Part shown: piece after piece, positions 9,932-18,340 of the stretch
Numbering within the stretch: the stretch's first letter is position 1
Layout of the letters: each line of letters starts with the position of its first letter
Source of the DNA: Pusillimonas sp. MFBS29
GTDB taxonomy: Bacteria > Pseudomonadota > Gammaproteobacteria > Burkholderiales > Burkholderiaceae_B
Direction: 5' to 3'
DNA length: 64,000 bases
Assembly (NCBI RefSeq): GCF_020687695.1
Contig: NZ_JAJEWL010000007.1
Location: 124,001 to 188,000 of the forward strand
Program-made: the position numbers and the translations under genes
Notes under the pieces: model-generated
What the model was told of the DNA's origin: nothing
Databases searched by the model: none
The model's input: only the letters and a program-made list of their open reading frames with translations

Positions 9932-11005
9932 ATGGATTCACTGACACAGGCCGTGCTTGGCGCCGGCATTCAAGGCGCCATGCTCGGCCGTTTTCATGGA
10001 CGCAAGGCCTTGGTGGCCGGCGCCCTGCTGGGCACGCTTCCCGACCTGGATGTACTGATCGACTACGGCGACCCCGTGTTGAACATGATCAACCACCGGG
10101 GTTTCTCGCACTCATTATTCGTGCTGACTGCCGTGGCGGCGCTGATCACCTTATTGGCCCGGCGCTGGCGGCCCTGCCCGGATTACGGAGCCGGCCGCCT
10201 GTTTCTGGCCATTTGGCTGGTGCTGATCACCCACACCTTGCTGGATGCCTTTACCGCCTATGGCACCCAGCTGCTGTGGCCACTGATGCCTGTACCCACA
10301 GCGTGGTCCAGCCTGTTCATCATCGATCCCTTCTACACCCTGCCCTTGCTTGCGGTGGTCGTTGCCGGCCTGATCATGGGCGCACGCCCTGCCCTGACGC
10401 GTACCTTGTGCTGGGGATTGGCACTGAGCACCTGCTATCTGGCTGCCTCCGTCGCCGCCAAAATCACCATCGAAGCGCGTGTGCAGCACATGCTGGCCCA
10501 GAAGGGTGAAACCGTGGTGTCGGTATTTTCCACGCCTGAACCCTTCAACATTCTGCTTTGGCGAGTCGTTGCCCGTACAGCGGATGACCACTACATAGAA
10601 ACCATAAGCAGCCTGCTGGACCGCAGCACGCCGGAACACATCAAGCTGCCGCTCAACACCGACCTGGCCGATGGCTTGTCGGGTTCCACGCAGCTGGCGG
10701 GCTTGCGCTGGTTTACTGGCGACTGGCTGCGCTACGATGTCATCAATGGCCAAATGGTGGCGTCGGACTTGCGCATGGGGCTGGCTACCGGCCACTATTC
10801 ATTCCGCTTCGCAATGGCCGAGCGCACCGGCCCCAGCTACAGCTGGCAAGCCATCACACCCGTCTATTGGCCACGCGAGCGCGGCATGGCCGAACTGCGG
10901 CCCGTCATCCGGCGCGTCTGGCAACAAAAGCCACCATTACCGTTGGCACAGTGGGAGCAGAACATGACTGAACTACCGGTAGCGTCTCCGCCCGACCAGC
11001 CCTGA
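9932..11005 (+). CDS. Membrane-bound metal-dependent hydrolase, YdjM / DUF457 type
   Basis: The 357-residue integral membrane protein begins MDSLTQAVLGAGIQGAMLG and contains the metal-ligand motifs of the family: LGTLPDLDVLIDYGDP and MINHRGFSHSLFVL. Four to five hydrophobic helices occupy about residues 20-190; the C-terminal 170 residues are soluble. Relatives are annotated as putative membrane hydrolases without a proven substrate. ArfB follows 12 bases after the stop, suggesting co-transcription. Confidence 0.87.
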   Translation: MDSLTQAVLGAGIQGAMLGRFHGRKALVAGALLGTLPDLDVLIDYGDPVLNMINHRGFSHSLFVLTAVAALITLLARRWRPCPDYGAGRLFLAIWLVLITHTLLDAFTAYGTQLLWPLMPVPTAWSSLFIIDPFYTLPLLAVVVAGLIMGARPALTRTLCWGLALSTCYLAASVAAKITIEARVQHMLAQKGETVVSVFSTPEPFNILLWRVVARTADDHYIETISSLLDRSTPEHIKLPLNTDLADGLSGSTQLAGLRWFTGDWLRYDVINGQMVASDLRMGLATGHYSFRFAMAERTGPSYSWQAITPVYWPRERGMAELRPVIRRVWQQKPPLPLAQWEQNMTELPVASPPDQP

Positions 11006-11017
11006 GCGGTCTACGCC

Positions 11018-11434
11018 ATGCACACACCACAGATACCTGTTCCCGAAGACGAAATTGTCTTCACCGCCATACGCTCCCAGGGTGCGGGCGGACAGAACGT
11101 GAACAAGGTATCCAGTGCAATACACCTGCGCTTTTCCATTCCCGAGTCTTCCCTGCCCGAACCCGTCAAGGCAAGGCTGCTGGCCCTGCGCGACCATCGC
11201 ATCACGGCAGAGGGAGTCGTGGTGATCAAGGCACAGAGCAGCCGCAGCCAGGAGCAAAACAAACTACAAGCCATTGCACGCCTGCAGGAACTGGTGGACA
11301 GCGTTTCCGCACCACCCAAGCCGCGCCGGCCAACCCGGCCCACCCTGGGCTCGCAGCGCAGGCGGCTGCAGCATAAAACCGCACGCGGCGAAGTCAAGCG
11401 CATGCGGGGCAAGGTGGATCCGGGAACGCATTAG
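11018..11434 (+). CDS. arfB: Alternative ribosome-rescue factor, peptidyl-tRNA hydrolase ArfB (YaeJ)
   Basis: The 138-residue protein hydrolyses peptidyl-tRNA on ribosomes stalled without a stop codon. It has the release-factor GGQ motif in RSQGAGGQNVNKVSSAIHL and a basic C-terminal tail (RRPTRPTLGSQRRRLQHKT) that in YaeJ enters the empty mRNA channel. The length matches E. coli YaeJ (140 residues). It backs up tmRNA, which is not in the window. Confidence 0.95.
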   Translation: MHTPQIPVPEDEIVFTAIRSQGAGGQNVNKVSSAIHLRFSIPESSLPEPVKARLLALRDHRITAEGVVVIKAQSSRSQEQNKLQAIARLQELVDSVSAPPKPRRPTRPTLGSQRRRLQHKTARGEVKRMRGKVDPGTH

Positions 11435-11515
11435 GCGAACGATCCATGCTGCCAGGCAGCACACAAGCTGGTAAAGTGCTGAACAATCTCATGTTCATTC
11501 CAGGAAGCCGCCGCC

Positions 11516-11983
11516 ATGACATCAGCCGCCACAGCCGGGCAGGAAACCTCGCCCAAGCCATGTATTTTCTGCGCCATAACAAGCAAGAAAATTCCGGCAA
11601 ACATTGTTTATGAAGACGATGATTTCGTGGCCTTCCTGGATATTCATCCCATACGCCCCGGCCACGTGCTGATCGTCTCGCGTGCACATCACGCCTATTT
11701 CGACGACCTGCCGCCAGAGCTGGCCGCCCGCCTGATACAGCTGGGCCAGCGCTTTGCCAAGGCCATGAAAAGCATACACGGCGTCGAGCGCGTAGGCTTC
11801 CTGTGCACCGGCACCGACGTTGCCCACGTGCACGCACACCTGGTGCCTTTGTTTACTTCCACCGATGTTACATCGGTGGCCTATATCGAGCAGAAGGACC
11901 TGACCTTCAGGACTGCGCCACGGGCGTCAGACGAAGAGCTGAGTGTGCAGTCTGGGCGATTACGGGCTGCATTGGGAGAGTAG
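11516..11983 (+). CDS. HIT-family nucleotide-binding hydrolase
   Basis: The 155-residue protein has a zinc-site-like CIFCAIT start, the HIT fold core NIVYEDDDFVAFLDIHPIRP, and the catalytic histidine triad in VAHVHAHLVPL. HIT proteins hydrolyse or transfer nucleotidyl groups, for example purine nucleoside phosphoramidates. It is the last housekeeping gene before the accessory region that starts at about 12 kb. Substrate unassigned. Confidence 0.92.
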   Translation: MTSAATAGQETSPKPCIFCAITSKKIPANIVYEDDDFVAFLDIHPIRPGHVLIVSRAHHAYFDDLPPELAARLIQLGQRFAKAMKSIHGVERVGFLCTGTDVAHVHAHLVPLFTSTDVTSVAYIEQKDLTFRTAPRASDEELSVQSGRLRAALGE

Positions 11984-12290
11984 CGAACGAGCTACTTTCA
12001 ACCCGATTTTTCTCAGACCCCACATCTTCTGGACAGCTCACAGAGCCTGACCGGCACCTGCCTTTACAGAATCCACCATCAAGACCTGCATGCCATGAGC
12101 TGACATTGTCAGCCCATGGCCCTCGCTATGGCTAACGAATACTGATAAGCCAGTCCAAGGCACGCAGTATTTACACCTATGTCCAAAGCATTCAAAGTCT
12201 GGTGAAATACCGCAGAATAAATCGAAAATCGAAATTAAGTTCCGTTTTTCGTAATTTTATCTATAAGCCACCCCTACAGGAGCACGAATA
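11984..12290. other. Intergenic region before the TRAP operon
   Basis: These 307 bases hold no convincing gene. The left half looks featureless. The right half (12205-12270) is AT-rich and contains the 12-base sequence shared with the hyuA promoter (12240-12251), a -10-like TATAAG at 12262-12267 and a Shine-Dalgarno AGGAG at 12278-12282 ahead of dctP. I looked here for a copy of the tRNA-Ser 3' end, as expected for a tRNA-integrated island, and saw none. Confidence 0.6.
12240..12254 (+). promoter_or_regulatory. Candidate IclR operator upstream of dctP
   Basis: The sequence TTCCGTTTTTCGTAA is an imperfect dyad (TTCCG / CGTAA around 5 bases). Its first 12 bases are identical to 16228-16239 upstream of hyuA, on the other side of the iclR gene. 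It would overlap the -35 position of a promoter whose -10 is TATAAG at 12262. The assignment to the neighbouring IclR protein is inference. Confidence 0.45.
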
Positions 12291-13316
12291 ATGATGCGTA
12301 TAGGCAAACTTAAGGCCCTAATTGTGTGTACCGCAACCATACTTGGCTTCGCCGCGACGGCACAGGCTCAGGACAAATGGCATTGGCGCCTGCAAAGCAA
12401 TCTGAATACCGGTGAACCGGGCTACATTGCCGTCCAGGAGAAATTTGCCAAGCTGGCCACCGAAATGTCTGGCGGACGGATTACCTTCGACATCTTTCCG
12501 GTAGGCGCTCTTTTTCCCGTCAGTGACGGGCTTGAGGCGGTAGGCAGCGGTCTGGCCGAAGCGGCACTGCTTACCGGCGGATACTATGCGGGCAAAATCG
12601 GTCCTTTCGCCAGTCTGGAAAGCGGTGTACCCGGCGCCCTACGCACACCGTTGGAACGCTACAATTTCTTCTATAAAAAGGGCTTCATTGATCTGGCGCG
12701 AGAGGCCTACGGCAAGTACGGTGTTTATTATTTGGGGCCGCAACTCTCCCCGCGCTGGGACATCATATCCAAGAAACCCATTACCTCCATGGCTGATTTC
12801 AAGGGCCTGAAGATCCGCTCCTTTGGACTGGAGGCCAAATGGTATGAAAACATGGGTGCGCAGCCCGTATTCCTGGGTGGTGGCGAGATCTATACGGCAC
12901 TGGCCACCGGAGTCATTGACGCTGCCCGGTGGTCCAGCCCCGCAGGCAACTACAACAACTCCTTTCACGAAGTTGCCAAGTACTATGTGCAGCCATCACC
13001 GCTGCCTGTGCCCAACAACTTTTTCGCTGTTAACAAACAAGCCTGGGATCAATTGCCTCCCGACATGCAGGCAATTCTGAATGAAGCCGCTATTGCATCC
13101 TCTTTCGACTATCTGGCCCTGGGCGATATGACTGATACCGCCGCCATGCAAAAAATGCAACAAGCGGGCGTCGAGATATCCACCATCCCGCCCGAGGAGT
13201 TTGCAAAGATGGAGGCAGCCGCACGCGAACTATGGCGCGCCTATGAAAAAGAGGGCGACCTTCCCGCTCGCGGTGTCAAGCTGCTCAACGAGTACCTGGC
13301 TGAACTGGGCCGTTAA
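12291..13316 (+). CDS. dctP: TRAP transporter substrate-binding protein, DctP family
   Basis: The 341-residue periplasmic protein captures an organic solute, usually a carboxylate, for the DctQM permease. A Sec signal peptide ends near AATAQAQDKW (about residue 27). The DctP fold follows, with the family's central region KKPITSMADFKGLKIRSFG and the Arg of KIRSF that commonly salt-bridges a carboxylate; GEIYTALATGVIDAARWSSP is the second conserved part. An AGGAG site precedes the start; ATG 12291 and 12294 are both possible. It is 98 bases from dctQ. Its ligand is presumably the compound attacked by the hydantoinase-type enzyme encoded downstream. Confidence 0.93.
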   Translation: MMRIGKLKALIVCTATILGFAATAQAQDKWHWRLQSNLNTGEPGYIAVQEKFAKLATEMSGGRITFDIFPVGALFPVSDGLEAVGSGLAEAALLTGGYYAGKIGPFASLESGVPGALRTPLERYNFFYKKGFIDLAREAYGKYGVYYLGPQLSPRWDIISKKPITSMADFKGLKIRSFGLEAKWYENMGAQPVFLGGGEIYTALATGVIDAARWSSPAGNYNNSFHEVAKYYVQPSPLPVPNNFFAVNKQAWDQLPPDMQAILNEAAIASSFDYLALGDMTDTAAMQKMQQAGVEISTIPPEEFAKMEAAARELWRAYEKEGDLPARGVKLLNEYLAELGR

Positions 13317-13414
13317 GGTTGCAACATAGTAGAGGATGTGGATGCGCACACGCATCCACGTCCTTACCACATGTACTCCGTCTTCAACCTTGACTCAGAG
13401 ATCGAGGAAAACTC

Positions 13415-13960
13415 ATGCTCAACACATTAACGCGCGCTATTGAGCGTGTAATCACCACGATTGGCCACGCCGTCGCATTGTTGGTATTGGTCATGATTGC
13501 ATTGGTTGTCACCGAAATGTTCTCTCGCGGCGTGCTTGGCTACTCCCTGCCATGGGTCCAGGACCTCTGTGCATGGTTGTTGACCATACTGGTCATGATC
13601 GGTGGCCCCTATGCATTACTGCGCGGCCAATTCGTGCGCGTTGACATCTTTTTCGCACGCTTGAATCCCAGGAATAAAGCGCTGGTCGATACCATTTTCT
13701 CAACGGTGCTCATTGGCCTTTTTGTGTGGGTGCTCGTGGACAAAGGAGGTAGTTTCTTCCTAGCGTCCTTCGCCATGGACGAACGCTCCGCCACGGGGTC
13801 CTGGAGTGGGCCCGTATGGGTAGCCAAGTCGATGATACCTCTGGGCGGCGTCATGCTCGGATTCGCCTGGTTCGCGCATATCGTACGAGCCTGGCACGAC
13901 GTGATCCACCCGACTTCTGATGCTTCCGGCTCTGACGGCTCTTCGACACTAGGGATGTAA
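13415..13960 (+). CDS. dctQ: TRAP transporter small permease subunit DctQ
   Basis: The 181-residue protein has four hydrophobic helices (about residues 15-37, 48-66, 88-108 and 126-148). The second is preceded by the typical LPWVQDLCAWLLTILVMIGG region. It forms the small membrane subunit of the sodium-driven TRAP importer. GAGGAAA lies ahead of the ATG. Its stop codon abuts the dctM start with no spacer, so the two are translated together. Confidence 0.9.
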   Translation: MLNTLTRAIERVITTIGHAVALLVLVMIALVVTEMFSRGVLGYSLPWVQDLCAWLLTILVMIGGPYALLRGQFVRVDIFFARLNPRNKALVDTIFSTVLIGLFVWVLVDKGGSFFLASFAMDERSATGSWSGPVWVAKSMIPLGGVMLGFAWFAHIVRAWHDVIHPTSDASGSDGSSTLGM

Positions 13961-15274
13961 ATGATGGCAGATCCGGTTCTCGTTACGACGCTGCTTTTTG
14001 GCGGCATGATTTTTTTCCTTGCGCTGGGAGTACCAATTGCCATTGGGCTGGCTGGCATCAGCATTGCGATGATTGCGAATTTCTGGAGTCCGATGGCCTT
14101 GAGCATGGTTCCCATGCGTGCCTTCTCCACGACATCCAGCTTTGAATACATGGCCATCCCATTGTTTGTGTTCATGGCCTCCATGCTTCAGAAAGCACAA
14201 ATTGCCGATGACATGTACAACGCAATGGAACGTTTCTTTGGTTCTGTACGCGGCGGCCTGGCCATCGGTACGGTAGCTATCTGTACCATCTTTGCTTGCA
14301 TGGCCGGCATCAGCGGCGCCGCGACAGTTTCGATGGGTATGCTGGCGATACCGGCCATGCTGGCGCGTGGCTACGGCAAAGACATGGCACTGGGTACGGT
14401 CGCAGCCGGCGGCTCACTGGGCATCCTGATTCCTCCGAGCGTAACCATGATCGTATACGGTCTGGTATCAGGCACATCGGTGGGCAAGCTATACGCTGGA
14501 GGCCTGCTGCCAGGACTGCTGCTTGCAGTCATGTTCTGCATCTATCTTTTGATTCGCGGCCGGCTGCAGCCCGAGATCTCCGGAGGAGAGACATTACGCC
14601 ATTACACTTGGGCCGAAAAGCTCAGCAGCGTGAAAGGGCTGGTATTGCCTATCCTGATCGTAGTCGCTGTCCTTGGCTCCATGCTGACAGGAATCGCCAG
14701 CGTATCGGAGTCTGCTGCGGTAGGTGCCATGGGTGCGATTGTATCGGCGATCGTGTTGAAGCGCTTTCACTGGAAAGGCGTCGTGGAGGCCTGCCATGAA
14801 ACGCTGATGCTAAGTTGCATGATCTTCTGGATCATCATCGGTGCATCCGCCTTGTCGACGTTCTACACCGGCATGGGTGCCGGACGCATGATCGAATCAT
14901 TTGTACTCGGACTGGACGTAAACCGCTACGTCATCCTGATCGGCATGCAGTTGCTCCTGCTGTTGATGGGCATGGTCCTGGATACGGTAGGCATCATCAT
15001 GATCACCGTGCCTATTTTTGTTCCTATCATCATCAAGCTCGGCTTTGATCCCGTCTGGTTCGGCATTCTGTTCATCATAAATATGGAGATCGGCTTCCTT
15101 TCACCACCATTCGGATACAACCTGTTCTATCTGCGCGGTGTGGCGCCACCTTCCATTACGATGCCGGATATCTACAAATCGGTCCTACCGTTTATTACGC
15201 TTATGATTCTGGCGATCGTACTTATGATGATTTTTCCGGAAATCATCTTGGCTCTGCCGCGAATGCTGTTCTGA
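13961..15274 (+). CDS. dctM: TRAP transporter large permease subunit DctM
   Basis: The 437-residue, about 12-helix protein carries the transport site of the TRAP importer. Family motifs include ALGVPIAIGLAG near the N-terminus, ISGAATVSMGMLAIPAML, AAGGSLGILIPPSVTMIVYG and the C-terminal GFLSPPFGYNLFYLRGVAP. The length is typical. The gene ends 47 bases from the convergent stop of iclR, so the TRAP unit is dctPQM only. Confidence 0.94.
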   Translation: MMADPVLVTTLLFGGMIFFLALGVPIAIGLAGISIAMIANFWSPMALSMVPMRAFSTTSSFEYMAIPLFVFMASMLQKAQIADDMYNAMERFFGSVRGGLAIGTVAICTIFACMAGISGAATVSMGMLAIPAMLARGYGKDMALGTVAAGGSLGILIPPSVTMIVYGLVSGTSVGKLYAGGLLPGLLLAVMFCIYLLIRGRLQPEISGGETLRHYTWAEKLSSVKGLVLPILIVVAVLGSMLTGIASVSESAAVGAMGAIVSAIVLKRFHWKGVVEACHETLMLSCMIFWIIIGASALSTFYTGMGAGRMIESFVLGLDVNRYVILIGMQLLLLLMGMVLDTVGIIMITVPIFVPIIIKLGFDPVWFGILFIINMEIGFLSPPFGYNLFYLRGVAPPSITMPDIYKSVLPFITLMILAIVLMMIFPEIILALPRMLF

Positions 15275-15321
15275 ACCACGCGGTGACAGGCATGTTCAAC
15301 GAGCCTGCACCAACCTTAAGG

Positions 15322-16089
15322 CTAGGGCCTGGCACCGCTTAATAGGTTAGCGAATTGCCGGGCCCCCTCCTGAAGTGCTTCCACCCAATGCTCAACCGGC
15401 TGCTGCTCCAGTCGACTGCAAGGGCCAGTGACACCAAGACTGTAAAGCACGCCGGCCCCATCCAAAAAGACGGGACAACCAAAAGCCATGATATCCCAGT
15501 CAATTTCGCGGTTACAAACGGCATACCCTTGCTCGCGAACCCGCTCAAGCTCGCTGTGAGCCTCAGAAATGGTTGTTTTTGTTTTATCAGTCAAACGCAC
15601 TAAAGGTTCGTGCAGGATCGCATCCAATACCTTTTCATCTTGGTAGGCCAGAATCGCCTTCGCCGATGCGGCCGCATGTGGCGGAAGCTCCTCACCAGGA
15701 TACACATGCAACCTGTAGCCTTGGTCAGGCACGGACCGTGCAATGGTATGTACCGCATCCACACCAAGCTTTACCGCATAGCAGGTTTCCCTAATGCGTT
15801 CAGTCAGGCGATCACACACAATTTGTGCGTAATTTGTTACCACGTCCTGGTCCTGGCCAAGTTGCAGTATTCGCCACATACGTGTGCCGATTCGAAAGCC
15901 CCTCTGGCGTGCATCATCCGCCTGCAAGGCGCCAGCCTTTTGCAGCACTCCCACCAAGCGATGGATAGTCGGCTTGGGCAGATTCATCAGGGCGGAAAGC
16001 TCTGTGAGACTCAAGCTGTGATTCGAGGCAGCAACGATCTCCAGTATGGATAGATACCGCTCCAGCGGGCCTTGCCGGTTTTCAGACAT
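15322..16089 (-). CDS. IclR-family transcriptional regulator
   Basis: The 255-residue regulator has an N-terminal winged helix-turn-helix (about residues 10-75, LSLTELSALMNLPKPTIHRL) and a C-terminal effector domain with the conserved stretch RLHVYPGEELPPHAAASAKA. It is convergent with dctM and divergent from hyuA, 168 bases apart. It probably controls both transport and catabolic operons through the TTCCG dyads at 12240 and 16228, responding to a pathway compound. Activation or repression cannot be decided from sequence. Confidence 0.9.
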   Translation of the reverse strand: MSENRQGPLERYLSILEIVAASNHSLSLTELSALMNLPKPTIHRLVGVLQKAGALQADDARQRGFRIGTRMWRILQLGQDQDVVTNYAQIVCDRLTERIRETCYAVKLGVDAVHTIARSVPDQGYRLHVYPGEELPPHAAASAKAILAYQDEKVLDAILHEPLVRLTDKTKTTISEAHSELERVREQGYAVCNREIDWDIMAFGCPVFLDGAGVLYSLGVTGPCSRLEQQPVEHWVEALQEGARQFANLLSGARP

Positions 16090-16178
16090 GCAGTTATTCC
16101 CTACTTAAGCACGCTTGTGGCGTGTGAGGCTGCGGTTATGACACGAATATAAATCCGAGTCAATGCGTATGTTCCTGA

Positions 16179-16208
16179 TTGACACTAAACACTCAAAAAA
16201 TGTTTAAT
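16179..16208 (+). promoter_or_regulatory. Predicted sigma-70 promoter of the hyuA operon
   Basis: A consensus -35 box TTGACA (16179-16184) and a near-consensus -10 box TTTAAT (16203-16208) are 18 bases apart. Transcription would start near 16215 and run into the candidate operator at 16228-16242, a position suited to repression by blocking elongation or promoter escape. Confidence 0.6.
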
Positions 16209-16227
16209 CTCGATAATCATAACTATA

Positions 16228-16242
16228 TTCCGTTTTTCGAAA
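16228..16242 (+). promoter_or_regulatory. Candidate IclR operator upstream of hyuA
   Basis: TTCCGTTTTTCGAAA is an imperfect dyad (TTCCG / CGAAA around 5 bases) lying between the predicted promoter and the ATG. Its first 12 bases repeat exactly at 12240-12251 ahead of dctP. IclR proteins commonly bind TTCCG-type dyads, but binding here is inferred. Confidence 0.5.
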
Positions 16243-16257
16243 TAAAAAGGGCGCACC

Positions 16258-18333
16258 ATGAGCAGTATCAATGTAGGAGTTGATGTTGGCGGCACGTACA
16301 CCGACTTCATCTTGGTCGACAGCCACAACGGCACACTTCGTACCGCCAAGGTCCCTACTACGGTGGACGACAGAGCCAACGGTTTCATGCAGGGCATACA
16401 CGAGATGGCCGTGCCACCATCTACTATCGACTGGCTGGTGCACGGGACAACCGCAGGCACCAATGCTGTACTGGAACGCAAAGGCGCACGCTGCGGCCTC
16501 ATCACCACGAAAGGATTCCGTGATGTGCTGGAACTGGGGCGCCGTACCCGCCCAAACGCATACGGCTTGTCAGGAAGCTTCCAGCCACTGATTGAACGCT
16601 GCGACCGCTATGAGGTGCGCGAACGCCTGGATGCCAAAGGTCAAGTCGTTGAATCACTGAATGAAGACGACGTGCGTACTGCCGTAGAACATCTGAAAGC
16701 ATCTGGGGTTGAATCCATCGTCATTCATTTCCTGCACTCGTACGTCAATCCGGAACATGAAGCACGCTGCGCCGAAATCGTACGCTCCATGTGGCATAAC
16801 GAAAACGTCGTTGCCGGGCACGAGATCGTGCGTGAAATGCGGGAATTCGAAAGAGGCTCCACCGCAGCGATCCATGCATCCATCCGCCCTATTGTGACTG
16901 AATACATCAAACGTGTGGCCGACCGATTGAAGGATGAAGGGTTTGCCAATGAACTGCTGATCATGCAGGCCAATGGCGGAATGATGGCGTCGTCAATTGT
17001 TGGCCAGCATGCCGCCTACACCGTGATGTCGGGGCCGGCAGCGGGCGTACTGGCCGCCGCCGAAATAGCCAAGGCCTCGGACATACGGCATGTCATTACC
17101 GGCGACATGGGCGGCACCAGCTACGATGTAGCCTTGGTTGTAGACGGTGAACCCATCATCACCGCAGAAAAGGATCTCGCGTACGCTGTACCCATCCGTA
17201 TCCCGATGATAGACATTCACAGCATCGGCTCGGGCGGCGGCAGCATCGCGCGCCTGGACAAGGCGGGAATGCTGCGTGTCGGCCCGGAGAGTGCAGGATC
17301 GTACCCGGGCCCCATCGGCTACGACCGTGGTGGGGAACGGCCAACCATCACCGACGCCAATTTCCTGCTCGGGCGTATCAATCCACATTCCATAACCGGT
17401 TCCAACGCCCAGGCGTCCCTTGAAAAAATCAAGCTCGCCATGGAAGAACAGCTTGGCAAAGAATTGGGCATGAACGCCCTGGAGGTTGCCTCAGCGATTA
17501 TCGACGTCGCAGTAAATGATCTTGCCGGCGCTATACGACTGGTCTCCATCGAGCGCGGCCACGACCCTCGTGATTTTGCACTCATGCCCTATGGCGGAGC
17601 TGGCCCGCTCCATGCTGTGGCCATTGCCCGTGAACTCGGCATTCCCAGCATCATTGTTCCCCGCTTCCCCGGCTTGACATCGGCACTGGGCTGCATCATG
17701 GCGAATGTTCGCCATGACTTCGTCCAGACGGTCAATCAGCCGTTTGACGAAATCGACGCCCAACAGATAAGAGCGCTCATGGCGGCTCAAGCACAGGAAG
17801 GGAAGGAGCTGCTTGAGCGTGAAAATGTCGTGCTGTCCGATGTGGAAATACGCAATGAAGTGGACCTGCTGTACAGGGGCCAGTCTCATGTCTTGCGCAT
17901 CCCTGTCCCCACCGGCGAGTTCGACGTCCAGCAGGTCAGAGACGATTTTGCGGCGGCGTATCTGGAGCGCTTTGATCTGTCGTTGCCCGAGATGCGGCCG
18001 GTGCTGGTAAACGTACGTACAACCGTCATCGGCATACGCCAGAAGATAGATCTGAATATTTTCCAACCCGTGGCTGGCACGCTGGCGGAAGCCAAAACCG
18101 GAACAAGACAGGTTTACTTCGGCGGGGCATGGCATGAAACCTCCATCTATAACCGCGACCTGCTGCCTGCAGAAAGCCATTTTGAAGGCCCTGCGATTGT
18201 GGAGCAATCTGACACAACCATTGTGATTGACCCGGGCGCCACATGCATCATTGACGCCTTCGGAAATATCCTGATCAACGTAAGCAAACAAGCCTCTGCA
18301 GTCCTTTCTCATGAAACCAGTCAAAAGGTCTAA
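16258..18333 (+). CDS. Hydantoinase/oxoprolinase family protein, subunit A (HyuA)
   Basis: The 691-residue subunit belongs to the ATP-dependent N-methylhydantoinase / 5-oxoprolinase / caprolactamase family and would activate a cyclic amide for hydrolysis with subunit B. An actin-like ATPase fold is marked by VGVDVGGTYTDFILVD (about residues 6-21), VHGTTAGTNAVLERKGA (61-77) and ITGDMGGTSYDVALV (280-294). The length is normal. AAAGG sits 9 bases before the ATG. HyuB follows after 7 bases. Acetone-carboxylase-type function is less likely because no third small subunit gene is present. Substrate unknown. Confidence 0.9.
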   Translation: MSSINVGVDVGGTYTDFILVDSHNGTLRTAKVPTTVDDRANGFMQGIHEMAVPPSTIDWLVHGTTAGTNAVLERKGARCGLITTKGFRDVLELGRRTRPNAYGLSGSFQPLIERCDRYEVRERLDAKGQVVESLNEDDVRTAVEHLKASGVESIVIHFLHSYVNPEHEARCAEIVRSMWHNENVVAGHEIVREMREFERGSTAAIHASIRPIVTEYIKRVADRLKDEGFANELLIMQANGGMMASSIVGQHAAYTVMSGPAAGVLAAAEIAKASDIRHVITGDMGGTSYDVALVVDGEPIITAEKDLAYAVPIRIPMIDIHSIGSGGGSIARLDKAGMLRVGPESAGSYPGPIGYDRGGERPTITDANFLLGRINPHSITGSNAQASLEKIKLAMEEQLGKELGMNALEVASAIIDVAVNDLAGAIRLVSIERGHDPRDFALMPYGGAGPLHAVAIARELGIPSIIVPRFPGLTSALGCIMANVRHDFVQTVNQPFDEIDAQQIRALMAAQAQEGKELLERENVVLSDVEIRNEVDLLYRGQSHVLRIPVPTGEFDVQQVRDDFAAAYLERFDLSLPEMRPVLVNVRTTVIGIRQKIDLNIFQPVAGTLAEAKTGTRQVYFGGAWHETSIYNRDLLPAESHFEGPAIVEQSDTTIVIDPGATCIIDAFGNILINVSKQASAVLSHETSQKV

Positions 18334-18340
18334 CACACTC

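Noticed and set aside
11984-12290. Left attachment site of a tRNA-Ser-borne island
   Set aside because: No copy of the tRNA-Ser 3' end was seen here and there is no integrase gene in the region; only short chance matches such as GGACAG are present.
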